Under the pieces are notes generated by a model. The model ran no database searches. It had not been told where the DNA came from and saw nothing but the letters and a program-made list of their open reading frames with translations. 9,544 nt of DNA from W0P33-017 sp963640395 (lineage in GTDB: Bacteria; Bacillota; Clostridia; Lachnospirales; Lachnospiraceae). The stretch lies in contig CAVHZH010000090.1 of the NCBI GenBank assembly GCA_963640395.1, positions 1-9,544 on the forward strand, written 5' to 3'. Within the stretch, counting starts at the first letter, position 1. The number at the start of each line of letters is the position of its first letter. The position numbers and the translations under genes were made by a program. Of the stretch, positions 1 to 6,314 are shown in pieces.

Positions 1-1930
1 TTGCATTTACGTTGCAAGAGGTACAACTGATGCTTGAGCCTGTGGACACTTCAACTTGCGCCGTATCTCCAATTACCAATGCTCCACATGTGACTGCGCA
101 ACCGCTTACTACAAAGGAGCCTTTGTTGAACTTAAGTGCGGTACTTGTTGTGTAATCCTTGAACTTCGTCGCTGATCCGCTAACTGTGTCACCTTTCAGC
201 GTGTATGTTTTGCCATTAGTGGTTTCAAGAATCAATGCTTTATTTGTTCTGTCGTGTGCTGCTCTATATTTATATGCACTCACATCGTCATCAAAGCGAT
301 AACAGAAGATATATTTCGTGAGTTTACCACTGCCTGCTGAATAATCATTGTGAACATATGCGATACATACATTCTCATATGTCTGAGCCATTGCAATAGC
401 TTCCTCGTTATCATTCTCGGCAATAACTACGTTCGTCGGGGTTTTTTTATTCACACCAAACCGATCCTTCAGGTTATATCCTTCGGTTATCATAATGGCA
501 CTAGATGTCCACGTGATACTATCGCCTGTTGCAGTGGCATTATAGCCTTCAAATGTGTTGCCGCTCAGAGTATAGTTTGTAGTAGTATTCAACGGATAAA
601 GACAAAGACCATTCGCTACACCATCGGAAAGTCCTTGTGCCAATTTTACGGTGCAATTCTGCATCGTGAACTTATCAGCCACTACATTCACCGCATTTTT
701 TTGTTTATCACTTCCACCGCCACGATTTGCAATAGTCAGACCGTCCAGTGTTACACCTTCGCACATGATCGTAAAGGTGCCATACACGGTTTTGTTTTCT
801 GTTCCCTTGATTGTAATTGCTCCGCAGGTAACATCATAATTGGCATACTGGCTACTCCGATCACTATCGTTGTTTTCCTCGGTTTCAGGCTTGATATCAT
901 CTCTGATCTCAATCGTTTCTCCGTCCTTTGCACTACTCAATGCTTCCTTAAGTAATGCTGCACTTGTAACTACCCATGTTTTCTTTGTCGGTGTTGTACT
1001 TCCGCCGGAAGTGCTTCCACCAGAGGTACTTGTATCCTTTGAAGTATCTGTCTTGGAATCGGTTTTGCTTTCAGACTTTCCGGCATCAACCGAAGTCTCT
1101 GTGCCCTTTGAATCTGTCACCTTGATTTGCTCAGATGTACCGTTTGTGATATCTGAAGTGACATTCTCGGCAGTAGTGACCTTAGAGCCCTCTGCACCTG
1201 CAGAGAGATCAACCTTTGCATCTGCATTCAAAGTCGTATCGACCGCTGTCTCAGCCTTTACAACGGTATCCGCTGCATTGACAACGACCTTGACCGTCTC
1301 TGTCGTAGAGCCCTTAACCTCAACGTCAGCCTTTGCATCAACGGTCACGCTCTCTACAACGCCCGCTGCATCGATGTTTAGCTTGGCATCTGTCGCATTC
1401 TCAGCGACCGTTACCGCAGCGACAGAACCCTTTGCATCCAGTGCAAGAGAAACACCTTCTGCTGCGACTTCAACGGCTGCGACCTCTGCTTTTTTGCTGA
1501 CAACAAGCGTCACATCCGCATTTTTCTTTGCTACAGAAATCTCTGTGCCCTTTGCCGCATTTGCGACCTTTAAGGTCAACTGTGTGTCTGTAACCTTGAT
1601 CGTATTGTTCTTTCCCTTTTCCGTGAAGGATAATGCATCCTTGATGGTCAGGGACTTCACACTGCCCTTATTGGTAACTGAAGCATTTTTTGCATTGACT
1701 ACAATGCTGACTCCGTTTAGCTTCTTACCGGAGGGAATGGTGATCGCGACATTTTTCTTTGTCTTGATCGTGATCTTGGTTGCCCCTTGCTTGATTGCCT
1801 TCTCTAATGCCTTCTGCGAGGTGACTACAACCGTTTTTTTCGGTGCTGCATTCACATTCGCAGGCACAGCCGTGACTACCATCGCCACTGCTGCGAGACA
1901 TGCAATCGCTGATTTGATGAATCGTTTCAT
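1..1930 (-). CDS. Secreted beta-solenoid-like surface protein, partial (C-terminus outside window)
   Basis: The frame is open from ATG 1930 to the left edge, giving 643 residues with no stop. The start is fixed by AAAGGAG seven bases upstream. Residues 1-28 form a signal peptide: MKRF, a hydrophobic Ala/Val core, and a likely cut after VNA (27-28 or 28-29). Residues about 30-260 are short Val/Ala/Lys/Thr-rich strands of the type ITIPSGKKL, LTLKVANA and VAAVTVAENA, which look like a parallel beta-helix. Residues about 260-316 are a Ser/Thr/Asp/Lys-rich linker ending in STSGGSTSGGST. From about 317 a second solenoid-like lobe begins (TLDGLTI, FTMQNCTV), as in pectin-lyase-fold proteins. Cys residues appear near the right-hand end. 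No LPXTG motif, SLH domain or catalytic motif is visible, but the C-terminus is missing. A role as adhesin, cell-wall protein or inactive polysaccharide-binding protein is inference. It is divergent from the XRE gene. Confidence 0.85.
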   Translation of the reverse strand, partial: MKRFIKSAIACLAAVAMVVTAVPANVNAAPKKTVVVTSQKALEKAIKQGATKITIKTKKNVAITIPSGKKLNGVSIVVNAKNASVTNKGSVKSLTIKDALSFTEKGKNNTIKVTDTQLTLKVANAAKGTEISVAKKNADVTLVVSKKAEVAAVEVAAEGVSLALDAKGSVAAVTVAENATDAKLNIDAAGVVESVTVDAKADVEVKGSTTETVKVVVNAADTVVKAETAVDTTLNADAKVDLSAGAEGSKVTTAENVTSDITNGTSEQIKVTDSKGTETSVDAGKSESKTDSKTDTSKDTSTSGGSTSGGSTTPTKKTWVVTSAALLKEALSSAKDGETIEIRDDIKPETEENNDSDRSSQYANYDVTCGAITIKGTENKTVYGTFTIMCEGVTLDGLTIANRGGGSDKQKNAVNVVADKFTMQNCTVKLAQGLSDGVANGLCLYPLNTTTNYTLSGNTFEGYNATATGDSITWTSSAIMITEGYNLKDRFGVNKKTPTNVVIAENDNEEAIAMAQTYENVCIAYVHNDYSAGSGKLTKYIFCYRFDDDVSAYKYRAAHDRTNKALILETTNGKTYTLKGDTVSGSATKFKDYTTSTALKFNKGSFVVSGCAVTCGALVIGDTAQVEVSTGSSISCTSCNVNA

Positions 1931-2007
1931 ACTCTTTCTCCTTTTCTCAGCAAATGCTGTATGATAATAATTTTTTGGCTCTTCAGAAGCTGCTCCAGCT
2001 CTAAAGA

Positions 2008-2037
2008 ACTATATAAACTATACCATATTATTGTCAA
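2008..2037 (-). promoter_or_regulatory. Sigma-A-type promoter of the surface-protein gene
   Basis: Read on the minus strand there is a perfect TTGACA (2032-2037), an 18-nt spacer and TATAGT (2008-2013, five of six consensus bases). Transcription would begin near 2001, giving a leader of about 70 nt before ATG 1930. The surrounding sequence is AT-rich. Confidence 0.7.
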
Positions 2038-2044
2038 ATAATAC

Positions 2045-2060
2045 TTATTATGCATGATAA
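2045..2060. promoter_or_regulatory. Imperfect 16-bp palindrome upstream of the surface-protein promoter (possible operator)
   Basis: TTATTATGCATGATAA is a 16-bp palindrome with one mismatched pair. It lies eight bases upstream of the -35 box at 2032-2037 and between that promoter and the divergent XRE gene. Its size and place would suit a dimeric HTH regulator such as the adjacent XRE protein. That pairing is inference only, and palindromes this AT-rich arise by chance. Confidence 0.3.
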
Positions 2061-2192
2061 TTGTTTCTATCACATTTTGCGGTATTGTCAACTGGTGATT
2101 ATCTTATATGAACATGGTCACTGCACACAAAGCTGCAGGATGCACCCGTATCGTTATCAGCTTCTTTGGTCAGTGAAAAAGGAGAAATTTTT

Positions 2193-2519
2193 ATGAAGGA
2201 TTCTTTGTATGAACGGATTCACGACCTAAGAGAGCGCTCCGGTATGACGCAATCGGATCTTGCCATGCGTATGGGTGTGACACGCTCCGGCGTGAATGCA
2301 TGGGAAATGGGTATATCCAGACCAAACCTCGATAACCTGATCGCTTTAAGCCGCATCTTTCACACGACTACTGACTATCTGCTTGGGGTCAAACATGAGG
2401 ATGTGATCATCATCAATCATTTTTCGACAGAAGAAAAAGCACTTGTGATGGGACTCGTCAGCTACATCGAACGGCAGAAGCCAACTGATACAAATGCAAA
2501 AGGCATCCTGAAAAAATAA
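2193..2519 (+). CDS. XRE-family helix-turn-helix transcriptional regulator
   Basis: A 108-residue protein. The start is ATG 2193, eight bases after AAAAAGGAG; an upstream in-frame TTG at 2166 lies before this site and is not used. Residues about 6-62 form a classic Cro/C1-type HTH (HTH_3): LRERSGMTQSDLAMRMGVTRSGVNAWEMGISRPNLDNL, then LSRIFHTTTDYLLG, the usual closing signature. Residues about 68-108 are a short tail with a helix (STEEKALVMGLVSYIERQ) that may dimerise or bind a signal; no ligand domain is seen. It would bind DNA in the cytoplasm and repress or activate transcription. It is divergent from the surface-protein gene and convergent with tpiA. Its target is unknown; the 262-nt divergent region is the obvious candidate. 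I found no convincing promoter for it; only weak matches lie at 2060-2105. Confidence 0.92.
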   Translation: MKDSLYERIHDLRERSGMTQSDLAMRMGVTRSGVNAWEMGISRPNLDNLIALSRIFHTTTDYLLGVKHEDVIIINHFSTEEKALVMGLVSYIERQKPTDTNAKGILKK

Positions 2520-2530
2520 CTCAGGATGCC
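2502..2530. terminator. Bidirectional intrinsic terminator between the XRE gene and tpiA
   Basis: A perfect 10-bp stem, GGCATCCTGA (2502-2511) with TCAGGATGCC (2521-2530), encloses a 9-nt loop. The XRE stop codon TAA (2517-2519) lies in the loop and the last codons are in the left arm. Plus-strand transcripts meet CCATTTGCTTTT after the stem; minus-strand transcripts from tpiA meet TTTTGCATTTG. It therefore serves both convergent genes, with imperfect U-tracts on each side. Confidence 0.75.
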
Positions 2531-2564
2531 CCATTTGCTTTTATCGATAAAAATCAGATAAAAA

Positions 2565-3311
2565 TTAGTAATTGACGATCTTGCCGAAATCAGCCTTTAA
2601 GCTGGCTCCGCCTACCAGTCCGCCATCGATGTCAGGCTGTGCAAACAGCTCTGCTGCGTTGCCTGCGTTGACAGATCCGCCATACTGGATGCGTACTGCA
2701 TCTGCAGTAGCTACGTCATACATCTCTGCGATGCAGTCACGGATGCCCTTGCATACTTCCTGCGCCTGCTCGGTCGTAGCGGTCTTTCCGGTTCCGATCG
2801 CCCAGATCGGCTCGTATGCGATAACCATGCTCTTTACCTGATCGGCAGTGATTCCTGTGAGATCGGACTTGATCTGTAAACGAATCCAATCCATTGTCAC
2901 GCCCATCTCTCTCTGCTCAAGTGTCTCACCACAGCAAAGAATCGGTGTTAAGCCTGCCTCGAATGCTTTCTTTACCTTTTTGTTCAGTAAAGCGTCATCC
3001 TCCTTGAAGTAATCACGGCGCTCTGAATGTCCGATGATGACATATTTTACACCTGCATCTACTAACATTGCTGCTGAGATCTCTCCGGTGTATGCACCCT
3101 TCTCCTCAAAGTACATATTTTCTGCACCAACTGCTACGTTGGTTCCCTTGACTGCCTCTACAACGGGTACGATGTCGATTGCGGGTACGCAATATACAAC
3201 ATCTACGCTGTCAGATTTTACGAGATCCTTCAGATCTGCACATAATTTTACTGCCTCGCTGGGAGTCATGTTCATCTTCCAGTTTCCGGCTACGATTTTA
3301 CGTCTTGACAT
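2565..3311 (-). CDS. tpiA: Triosephosphate isomerase
   Basis: Interconverts dihydroxyacetone phosphate and glyceraldehyde 3-phosphate in glycolysis and gluconeogenesis; a cytoplasmic TIM barrel, normally a dimer. The 248 residues match the usual family length. Substrate-binding N10 and K12 are in AGNWKMN, the catalytic histidine is H95 in IIGHSERR, and the catalytic glutamate is E167 in AYEPIW, followed by the flexible loop AIGTGKTAT. Phosphate-binding YGGSV (210-214) and GGLVGGASL (230-238) are present. ATG 3311 is chosen because GGAGG lies eight bases before it. The in-frame ATG at 3326 overlaps that ribosome binding site and is an unlikely start. The gene lies downstream of pgk in the same direction but 420 nt away, across a repeat-rich gap, so cotranscription is uncertain. 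Confidence 0.98.
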   Translation of the reverse strand: MSRRKIVAGNWKMNMTPSEAVKLCADLKDLVKSDSVDVVYCVPAIDIVPVVEAVKGTNVAVGAENMYFEEKGAYTGEISAAMLVDAGVKYVIIGHSERRDYFKEDDALLNKKVKKAFEAGLTPILCCGETLEQREMGVTMDWIRLQIKSDLTGITADQVKSMVIAYEPIWAIGTGKTATTEQAQEVCKGIRDCIAEMYDVATADAVRIQYGGSVNAGNAAELFAQPDIDGGLVGGASLKADFGKIVNY

Positions 3312-3331
3312 TTTATTTTCCTCCATGTATG

Positions 3332-3422
3332 ACTATTCAGGAATCGAAGCATAAGAAAAACTTATGCGTCATGCTTGCATGTAAGCAGAAGTTTCTCTTA
3401 TGCGTAAGGTGACTCGAATAGT
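3332..3422 (-). promoter_or_regulatory. Structured leader just upstream of tpiA
   Basis: The minus-strand leader can close an outer stem ACTATTC (complement of 3416-3422) with GAATAGT (complement of 3332-3338), about 20 bases before the tpiA start. Inside, GCATAAG-TTTTT-CTTATGC makes a perfect 7-bp hairpin (3349-3367). A second GCATAAG copy (complement of 3397-3403) could compete for the same CTTATGC arm. A 5-bp TGCTT/AAGCA hairpin sits between them. Mutually exclusive pairing next to a ribosome binding site suggests leader regulation, but no known riboswitch or T-box was recognised. It may simply be another repeat remnant. Confidence 0.35.
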
Positions 3423-3431
3423 TATTTTTTA

Positions 3432-3454
3432 TTTGATAGGAAATTCCTATCAAA
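3432..3454. repeat. 23-bp perfect palindrome upstream of tpiA
   Basis: Arms TTTGATAGGAA (3432-3442) and TTCCTATCAAA (3444-3454) are perfectly complementary around one central A. It directly follows a T-rich stretch and lies six bases from the A1 repeat element. Read leftward it contains TTGATA, a fair -35 box, followed 16 bases later by TAAAAA, so it could donate part of a tpiA promoter; that is weak. It could also be an operator or the end of the neighbouring element. Confidence 0.6.
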
Positions 3455-3460
3455 CAAGAT

Positions 3461-3548
3461 GCTCCGCAAGGATGCGCACCTCGCGGAGTTGAAGTGTATG
3501 CTTCGCATACCGCTCGGGCGCGAAAGAGTCGCGAGCGACTCTTTTTTT
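3461..3548 (-). repeat. Intergenic repeat element A, copy 1
   Basis: Read on the minus strand: a 22-nt palindrome AAAGAGTCGC-TC-GCGACTCTTT (3523-3544), CGCGCC (3517-3522), a 37-nt core with the hairpin GTATGC-GAA-GCATAC (3496-3510), then GTGCGCATCCTTGCGGAGC (3461-3479). The last segment can pair its GCGGAG with CTCCGC just before it. The order matches copy 2 at 8520-8608, where the last 19 bases differ at two positions and the core differs completely. On the plus strand the first palindrome is followed by seven T (3542-3548), so it could act as a plus-strand terminator. The stretch holds no credible gene. The run 3549-3563 beyond it is only AT-rich sequence. Confidence 0.7.
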
Positions 3549-3583
3549 ATATTTTATATTTTTTCTACTTATCCGACTCGACG

Positions 3584-3621
3584 AACCTCATCCAGCGCCT
3601 TACGGCTCGGATTCGCTAAGT
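3584..3621 (-). repeat. 38-bp direct repeat, distal copy
   Basis: Identical at all 38 positions to 3691-3728. On the minus strand it begins ACTTAGCGAATCC and ends GGATGAGGTT, and contains the small hairpin GCC-GTAA-GGC with a GNRA-type loop. Such a structured copy downstream of pgk should be present in read-through transcripts. Confidence 0.9.
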
Positions 3622-3690
3622 CTCCCAAGGAAGTTCGGTTCACTAGGCTCGAAAATACCTCGCCAAGTTCCTCCGAACTAAGTTCGCACT

Positions 3691-3728
3691 AACCTCATCC
3701 AGCGCCTTACGGCTCGGATTCGCTAAGT
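3691..3728 (-). repeat. 38-bp direct repeat, copy adjacent to the pgk stop
   Basis: Identical to 3584-3621 and three bases from the pgk stop codon. The two copies are 69 nt apart with no further copies in the window, so it is not a CRISPR array. It contains the GCC-GTAA-GGC hairpin on the minus strand. Confidence 0.9.
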
Positions 3729-3731
3729 GCT

Positions 3732-4964
3732 CTACTTATCATCTGCTGCGGCTACACCGGGAAGTGACTTGCCCTCTAAGAACTCTAAGGAAGCTCCGCC
3801 GCCGGTAGAAATGTGGCTCATCTTATCAGCAAAACCTAACTGGTTGACTGCTGCTGCGGAATCTCCGCCACCGATGATCGTAGTAGCGTCGGTATCTGCG
3901 AGTGCCTGTGCAACTTCGATAGTTCCCTTTGCCAGTACCGGGTTCTCGAATACACCCATCGGTCCGTTCCATACGACTGTCTTTGCAGACTTTACTGCAT
4001 CTGCATACAGCTCTGCGGTCTTAGGTCCGATATCAAGTCCCATCATACCGGCAGGAATCTTGTCAGCATCTACATTCGTAACATCGATCTGTGCATCGAT
4101 CGGGTTCGGGAAAGCTGCTGCTACTGCGGTATCGATCGGCAGCAACAGCTTTTTGCCAGCCTTCTCTGCCTTTTCCATCATATCCTTGCAGTAGTCGAGC
4201 TTCTCATCGTCTACTAATGATGATCCGATCTCATAGCCCTTTGCCTTTAAGAAGGTATATGCCATACCGCCACCGATGATCAGTGTATCGCACTTCTCGA
4301 TAAGGTTGTTGATAACGTTGAGCTTGTCAGCTACCTTTGCGCCGCCGAGGATCGCTACGAACGGGCGTACCGGATTCTCTACTGCGTTTCCGAGGAAATC
4401 GATCTCCTTCTGCATCAGGTATCCGACTGCACAGTCGCCGCCCTTTGCGCGTACAAACTCAGTCACACCTGCAACAGAAGCATGTGCTCTGTGGGCAGAA
4501 CCGAAAGCGTCGCATACATATACGTCACACAGGTCTGCCAACTCTTTTGCAAATGCAGTGCCTGCCTCTGTCGGCTTTGTCTCCTCTTTTCCACGGAAAC
4601 GGGTATTCTGGAGAAGAACCACATCGCCGTCCTTCATAGCTGCAACAGCATCTGTAGCAGCCTGTCCTGTCACATGGTCATCATTTACAAATGTAACCTT
4701 TTTGCCAAGTCTCTCCTCAAGGGCTGCTGCTACCGGAGCAAGTGACTCACCCTCGTTGGGACCGTTCTTTACCTTTCCAAGATGTGAGCAAAGGATCACC
4801 TTTCCGCCGTCCTTGATCAGCTTCTCGATGGTCGGCATTGCTCCCTTGATACGATTGTCATCGGTGATCTTGCCATCCTTTAAAGGTACGTTGAAGTCGC
4901 ATCTTACGAGGACGCGCTTGCCTGCTACGTTGATGTCATCAACGGATTTCTTATTTAATCCCAT
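3732..4964 (-). CDS. pgk: Phosphoglycerate kinase
   Basis: Transfers the acyl phosphate of 1,3-bisphosphoglycerate to ADP, making ATP in lower glycolysis; a cytoplasmic monomer. The 410 residues fit the family (about 390-415). N-domain substrate motifs: VRCDFNVPL (20-28), TDDNR with R38, HLGK (61-64), LQNTRFRGKEE (118-128) and DAFGSAHRAHAS (152-163). C-domain nucleotide motifs: ILGGAKVADK (205-214), GPKTAELY (313-320), WNGPMGVFE (332-340), GGGDS (365-369) and STGGGASLE (386-394). ATG 4964 follows GGAGG by seven bases. It lies 106 nt downstream of gap, with a strong hairpin terminator in the gap and no room for a separate promoter after it, so it is probably expressed by read-through from gap. 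Its TAG stop overlaps one copy of a 10-bp duplication. Confidence 0.98.
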   Translation of the reverse strand: MGLNKKSVDDINVAGKRVLVRCDFNVPLKDGKITDDNRIKGAMPTIEKLIKDGGKVILCSHLGKVKNGPNEGESLAPVAAALEERLGKKVTFVNDDHVTGQAATDAVAAMKDGDVVLLQNTRFRGKEETKPTEAGTAFAKELADLCDVYVCDAFGSAHRAHASVAGVTEFVRAKGGDCAVGYLMQKEIDFLGNAVENPVRPFVAILGGAKVADKLNVINNLIEKCDTLIIGGGMAYTFLKAKGYEIGSSLVDDEKLDYCKDMMEKAEKAGKKLLLPIDTAVAAAFPNPIDAQIDVTNVDADKIPAGMMGLDIGPKTAELYADAVKSAKTVVWNGPMGVFENPVLAKGTIEVAQALADTDATTIIGGGDSAAAVNQLGFADKMSHISTGGGASLEFLEGKSLPGVAAADDK

Positions 4965-4993
4965 GATTAAACCTCCAATGTGAAATTTGTAAA

Positions 4994-5023
4994 AAGGGTC
5001 CGGTCCAAACCGACCGGACCCTT
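4994..5023 (-). terminator. Strong intrinsic terminator or attenuator between gap and pgk
   Basis: A perfect 12-bp stem, AAGGGTCCGGTC (4994-5005) with GACCGGACCCTT (5012-5023), has a 6-nt loop. On the minus strand it is followed by a short U-tract (CCCTTTTTACAAATTT). It lies about 20 nt before the pgk ribosome binding site. A small ACCC/GGGT hairpin (5046-5059) precedes it after the gap stop. The arrangement suggests partial termination that lowers pgk and tpiA relative to gap, or mRNA end protection for gap. Confidence 0.8.
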
Positions 5024-5070
5024 CTTGAGTCGTTGTAATAGCAAAACCCGTCTATGGGTCATCGCCAATC

Positions 5071-6087
5071 TTATGCTAACTCTGAGAAATACTTGATTGT
5101 ACGAACCATCTGAGAAGTATAAGAGTTCTCGTTGTCATACCAAGAAACAACCTGTACCTCATACTGGTCATCAGAAACCTGATTTACCATTGTCTGTGTT
5201 GCATCGAATAATGAACCATATCTCATTCCAACGATATCAGAAGATACGATCTCATCCTCGTTGTAACCGAATGACTCGTTAGCTGCTGCCTTCATAGCTG
5301 CGTTGATATCTTCCTTTGTAACGCCAGCCTTCTTAACAACTGCTGTAAGGATTGTGGTAGATCCTGTCGGGGTAGGAACACGCTGAGCAGATCCGATCAG
5401 CTTGCCGTTTAACTCAGGGATAACTAAGCCGATGGCCTTAGCTGCTCCGGTAGAGTTGGGAACGATGTTGACTGCTGCTGCACGTGAACGACGAAGATCG
5501 CCCTTTCTCTGAGGTCCGTCAAGAGTCATCTGATCTCCTGTGTAAGCATGGATAGTAACCATGATACCAGACTGGATCGGAGCGTACTTGTTCAGAGCGT
5601 CTGCCATAGGTGCCAAGCAGTTTGTTGTGCATGATGCTGCAGAAATGATGGTATCTGAAGCCTTTAATGTCTCGTGGTTTGTATTGAATACGATTGTAGG
5701 AAGATCGTTTCCTGCCGGTGCAGAGATAACAACCTTACGAGCGCCTGCATTGATGTGAGCCTGAGCCTTCTCTTTGCTGGTGTAGAAACCAGAGCACTCT
5801 AATACAACGTCAACCTTTAACTCACCCCAAGGGCAGTTGTTTGCATCCGGGAATGCATAGATTTTGATCTCTTTTCCACATACTGTGATGGAATCATCGC
5901 TTGCAGATACTTCATCAGCATGCTCGTATTTACCCTGTGATGAATCATACTTTAACAGATGTGCTAACATCTTGGGGCTTGTTAAGTCGTTGATTGCTAC
6001 TACTTCATAACCCTCTGCTCCAAACATCTGTCTAAAAGCAAGACGACCGATACGGCCAAAACCATTGATTGCTACTCTTACTGCCAT
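5071..6087 (-). CDS. gapA: Glyceraldehyde-3-phosphate dehydrogenase, type I
   Basis: Oxidises and phosphorylates glyceraldehyde 3-phosphate to 1,3-bisphosphoglycerate with NAD+; a cytoplasmic tetramer. 338 residues, normal length. The Rossmann motif INGFGRIGR (7-15) and D34 in AINDL favour NAD over NADP. The catalytic cysteine C153 is in SAASCTTNCLAP, the catalytic histidine H180 is in TIHAYTGDQ, and the phosphate-site motif PTPTGS (238-243) and WYDNENSY (317-324) near the end are all intact. ATG 6087 is preceded by AGGAGG at eight bases. It is the first gene of the gap-pgk block, with its own promoter at 6155-6183. No CggR-type regulator gene is present upstream in this window; the neighbour is the divergent PHP phosphatase. 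Confidence 0.98.
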   Translation of the reverse strand: MAVRVAINGFGRIGRLAFRQMFGAEGYEVVAINDLTSPKMLAHLLKYDSSQGKYEHADEVSASDDSITVCGKEIKIYAFPDANNCPWGELKVDVVLECSGFYTSKEKAQAHINAGARKVVISAPAGNDLPTIVFNTNHETLKASDTIISAASCTTNCLAPMADALNKYAPIQSGIMVTIHAYTGDQMTLDGPQRKGDLRRSRAAAVNIVPNSTGAAKAIGLVIPELNGKLIGSAQRVPTPTGSTTILTAVVKKAGVTKEDINAAMKAAANESFGYNEDEIVSSDIVGMRYGSLFDATQTMVNQVSDDQYEVQVVSWYDNENSYTSQMVRTIKYFSELA

Positions 6088-6132
6088 TTTGAATTCCTCC
6101 TAAGAATTTTAATAATGTGTTTGTTTTCAAAT

Positions 6133-6143
6133 GGGACATGCCC
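6133..6143. promoter_or_regulatory. GGG-CATG-CCC near-palindrome in the gap leader
   Basis: GGGACATGCCC is a near-perfect inverted repeat about 12 bp downstream of the gap -10 box, around +6 to +16. A repressor bound there would block initiation; alternatively it forms a short mRNA hairpin. No known operator was matched. Confidence 0.3.
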
Positions 6144-6154
6144 AATCTGTTGCC

Positions 6155-6183
6155 ATTGTACTAAATAATAAACAAAAATTCAA
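6155..6183 (-). promoter_or_regulatory. Promoter of gap (and the glycolytic block)
   Basis: On the minus strand TTGAAT (6178-6183), a 17-nt spacer and TACAAT (6155-6160, five of six consensus bases) are embedded in AT-rich DNA. The leader to ATG 6087 would be about 60 nt and ends in AGGAGG. Confidence 0.6.
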
Positions 6184-6243
6184 GTCTTAATTCTCACTTT
6201 ATCTTACTTTGTTAAAATATTATCTATGTATAGATTCTACACC

Positions 6244-6272
6244 TTGACATTTTGTGCAAAACTCCACATGAT
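6244..6272 (+). promoter_or_regulatory. Candidate promoter of the PHP phosphatase gene
   Basis: A perfect TTGACA (6244-6249), a 17-nt spacer and CATGAT (6267-6272, four of six consensus bases) precede ATG 6315 by about 40 nt. The -35 is strong and the -10 weak. Confidence 0.45.
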
Positions 6273-6314
6273 ATAGGGTAGATGATATTACCACACAAAA
6301 AGGAGACACTACTT

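Larger units (their letters stand above)
3564..3740. mobile_element. Possible small non-autonomous insertion at the 3' end of pgk (10-bp flanking duplication)
   Basis: TCTACTTATC occurs at 3564-3573 and again at 3731-3740, where it covers the last codons and stop of pgk. Between the copies lie 157 nt containing two 38-bp direct repeats and a 69-nt middle. This looks like an insertion that duplicated its target. There is no transposase, and no terminal inverted repeats were seen, so duplication by recombination is an equal alternative. The middle part contains CGAACT-A-AGTTCG (3674-3686) and AGTTCGG/CCGAACT (3632-3638 with 3673-3679), so transcripts from pgk would be strongly folded. Confidence 0.4.

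Noticed and set aside
840..1964. Long plus-strand open frame of 374 codons rich in Val, Ser, Thr and Phe
   Set aside because: It is antisense to the surface-protein gene, which has a signal peptide, ribosome binding site and promoter. The plus frame mirrors its Ala/Val/Lys codons.
2166..2192. Upstream in-frame TTG start for the XRE regulator
   Set aside because: AAAAAGGAG lies inside this extension and is ideally spaced for ATG 2193.
3459..3692. Plus-strand 77-codon open frame in the tpiA-pgk gap
   Set aside because: It runs through element A and the 38-bp repeat, has no ribosome binding site, and its sequence is explained by repeats.
3584..3728. Two identical 38-bp repeats with a 69-nt spacer, considered as a CRISPR array
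   Set aside because: Only two copies, a spacer too long for most arrays, no cas genes, and the spacer itself is self-complementary.
4276..4983. Plus-strand open frame of 235 codons
   Set aside because: It is antisense to pgk, whose full set of family motifs is intact; no ribosome binding site or recognisable protein.
6282..6314. Upstream in-frame ATG for the PHP phosphatase
   Set aside because: It would place the clear AAAAAGGAG inside the gene; the family's DTHxH motif normally lies within the first ten residues, matching ATG 6315.
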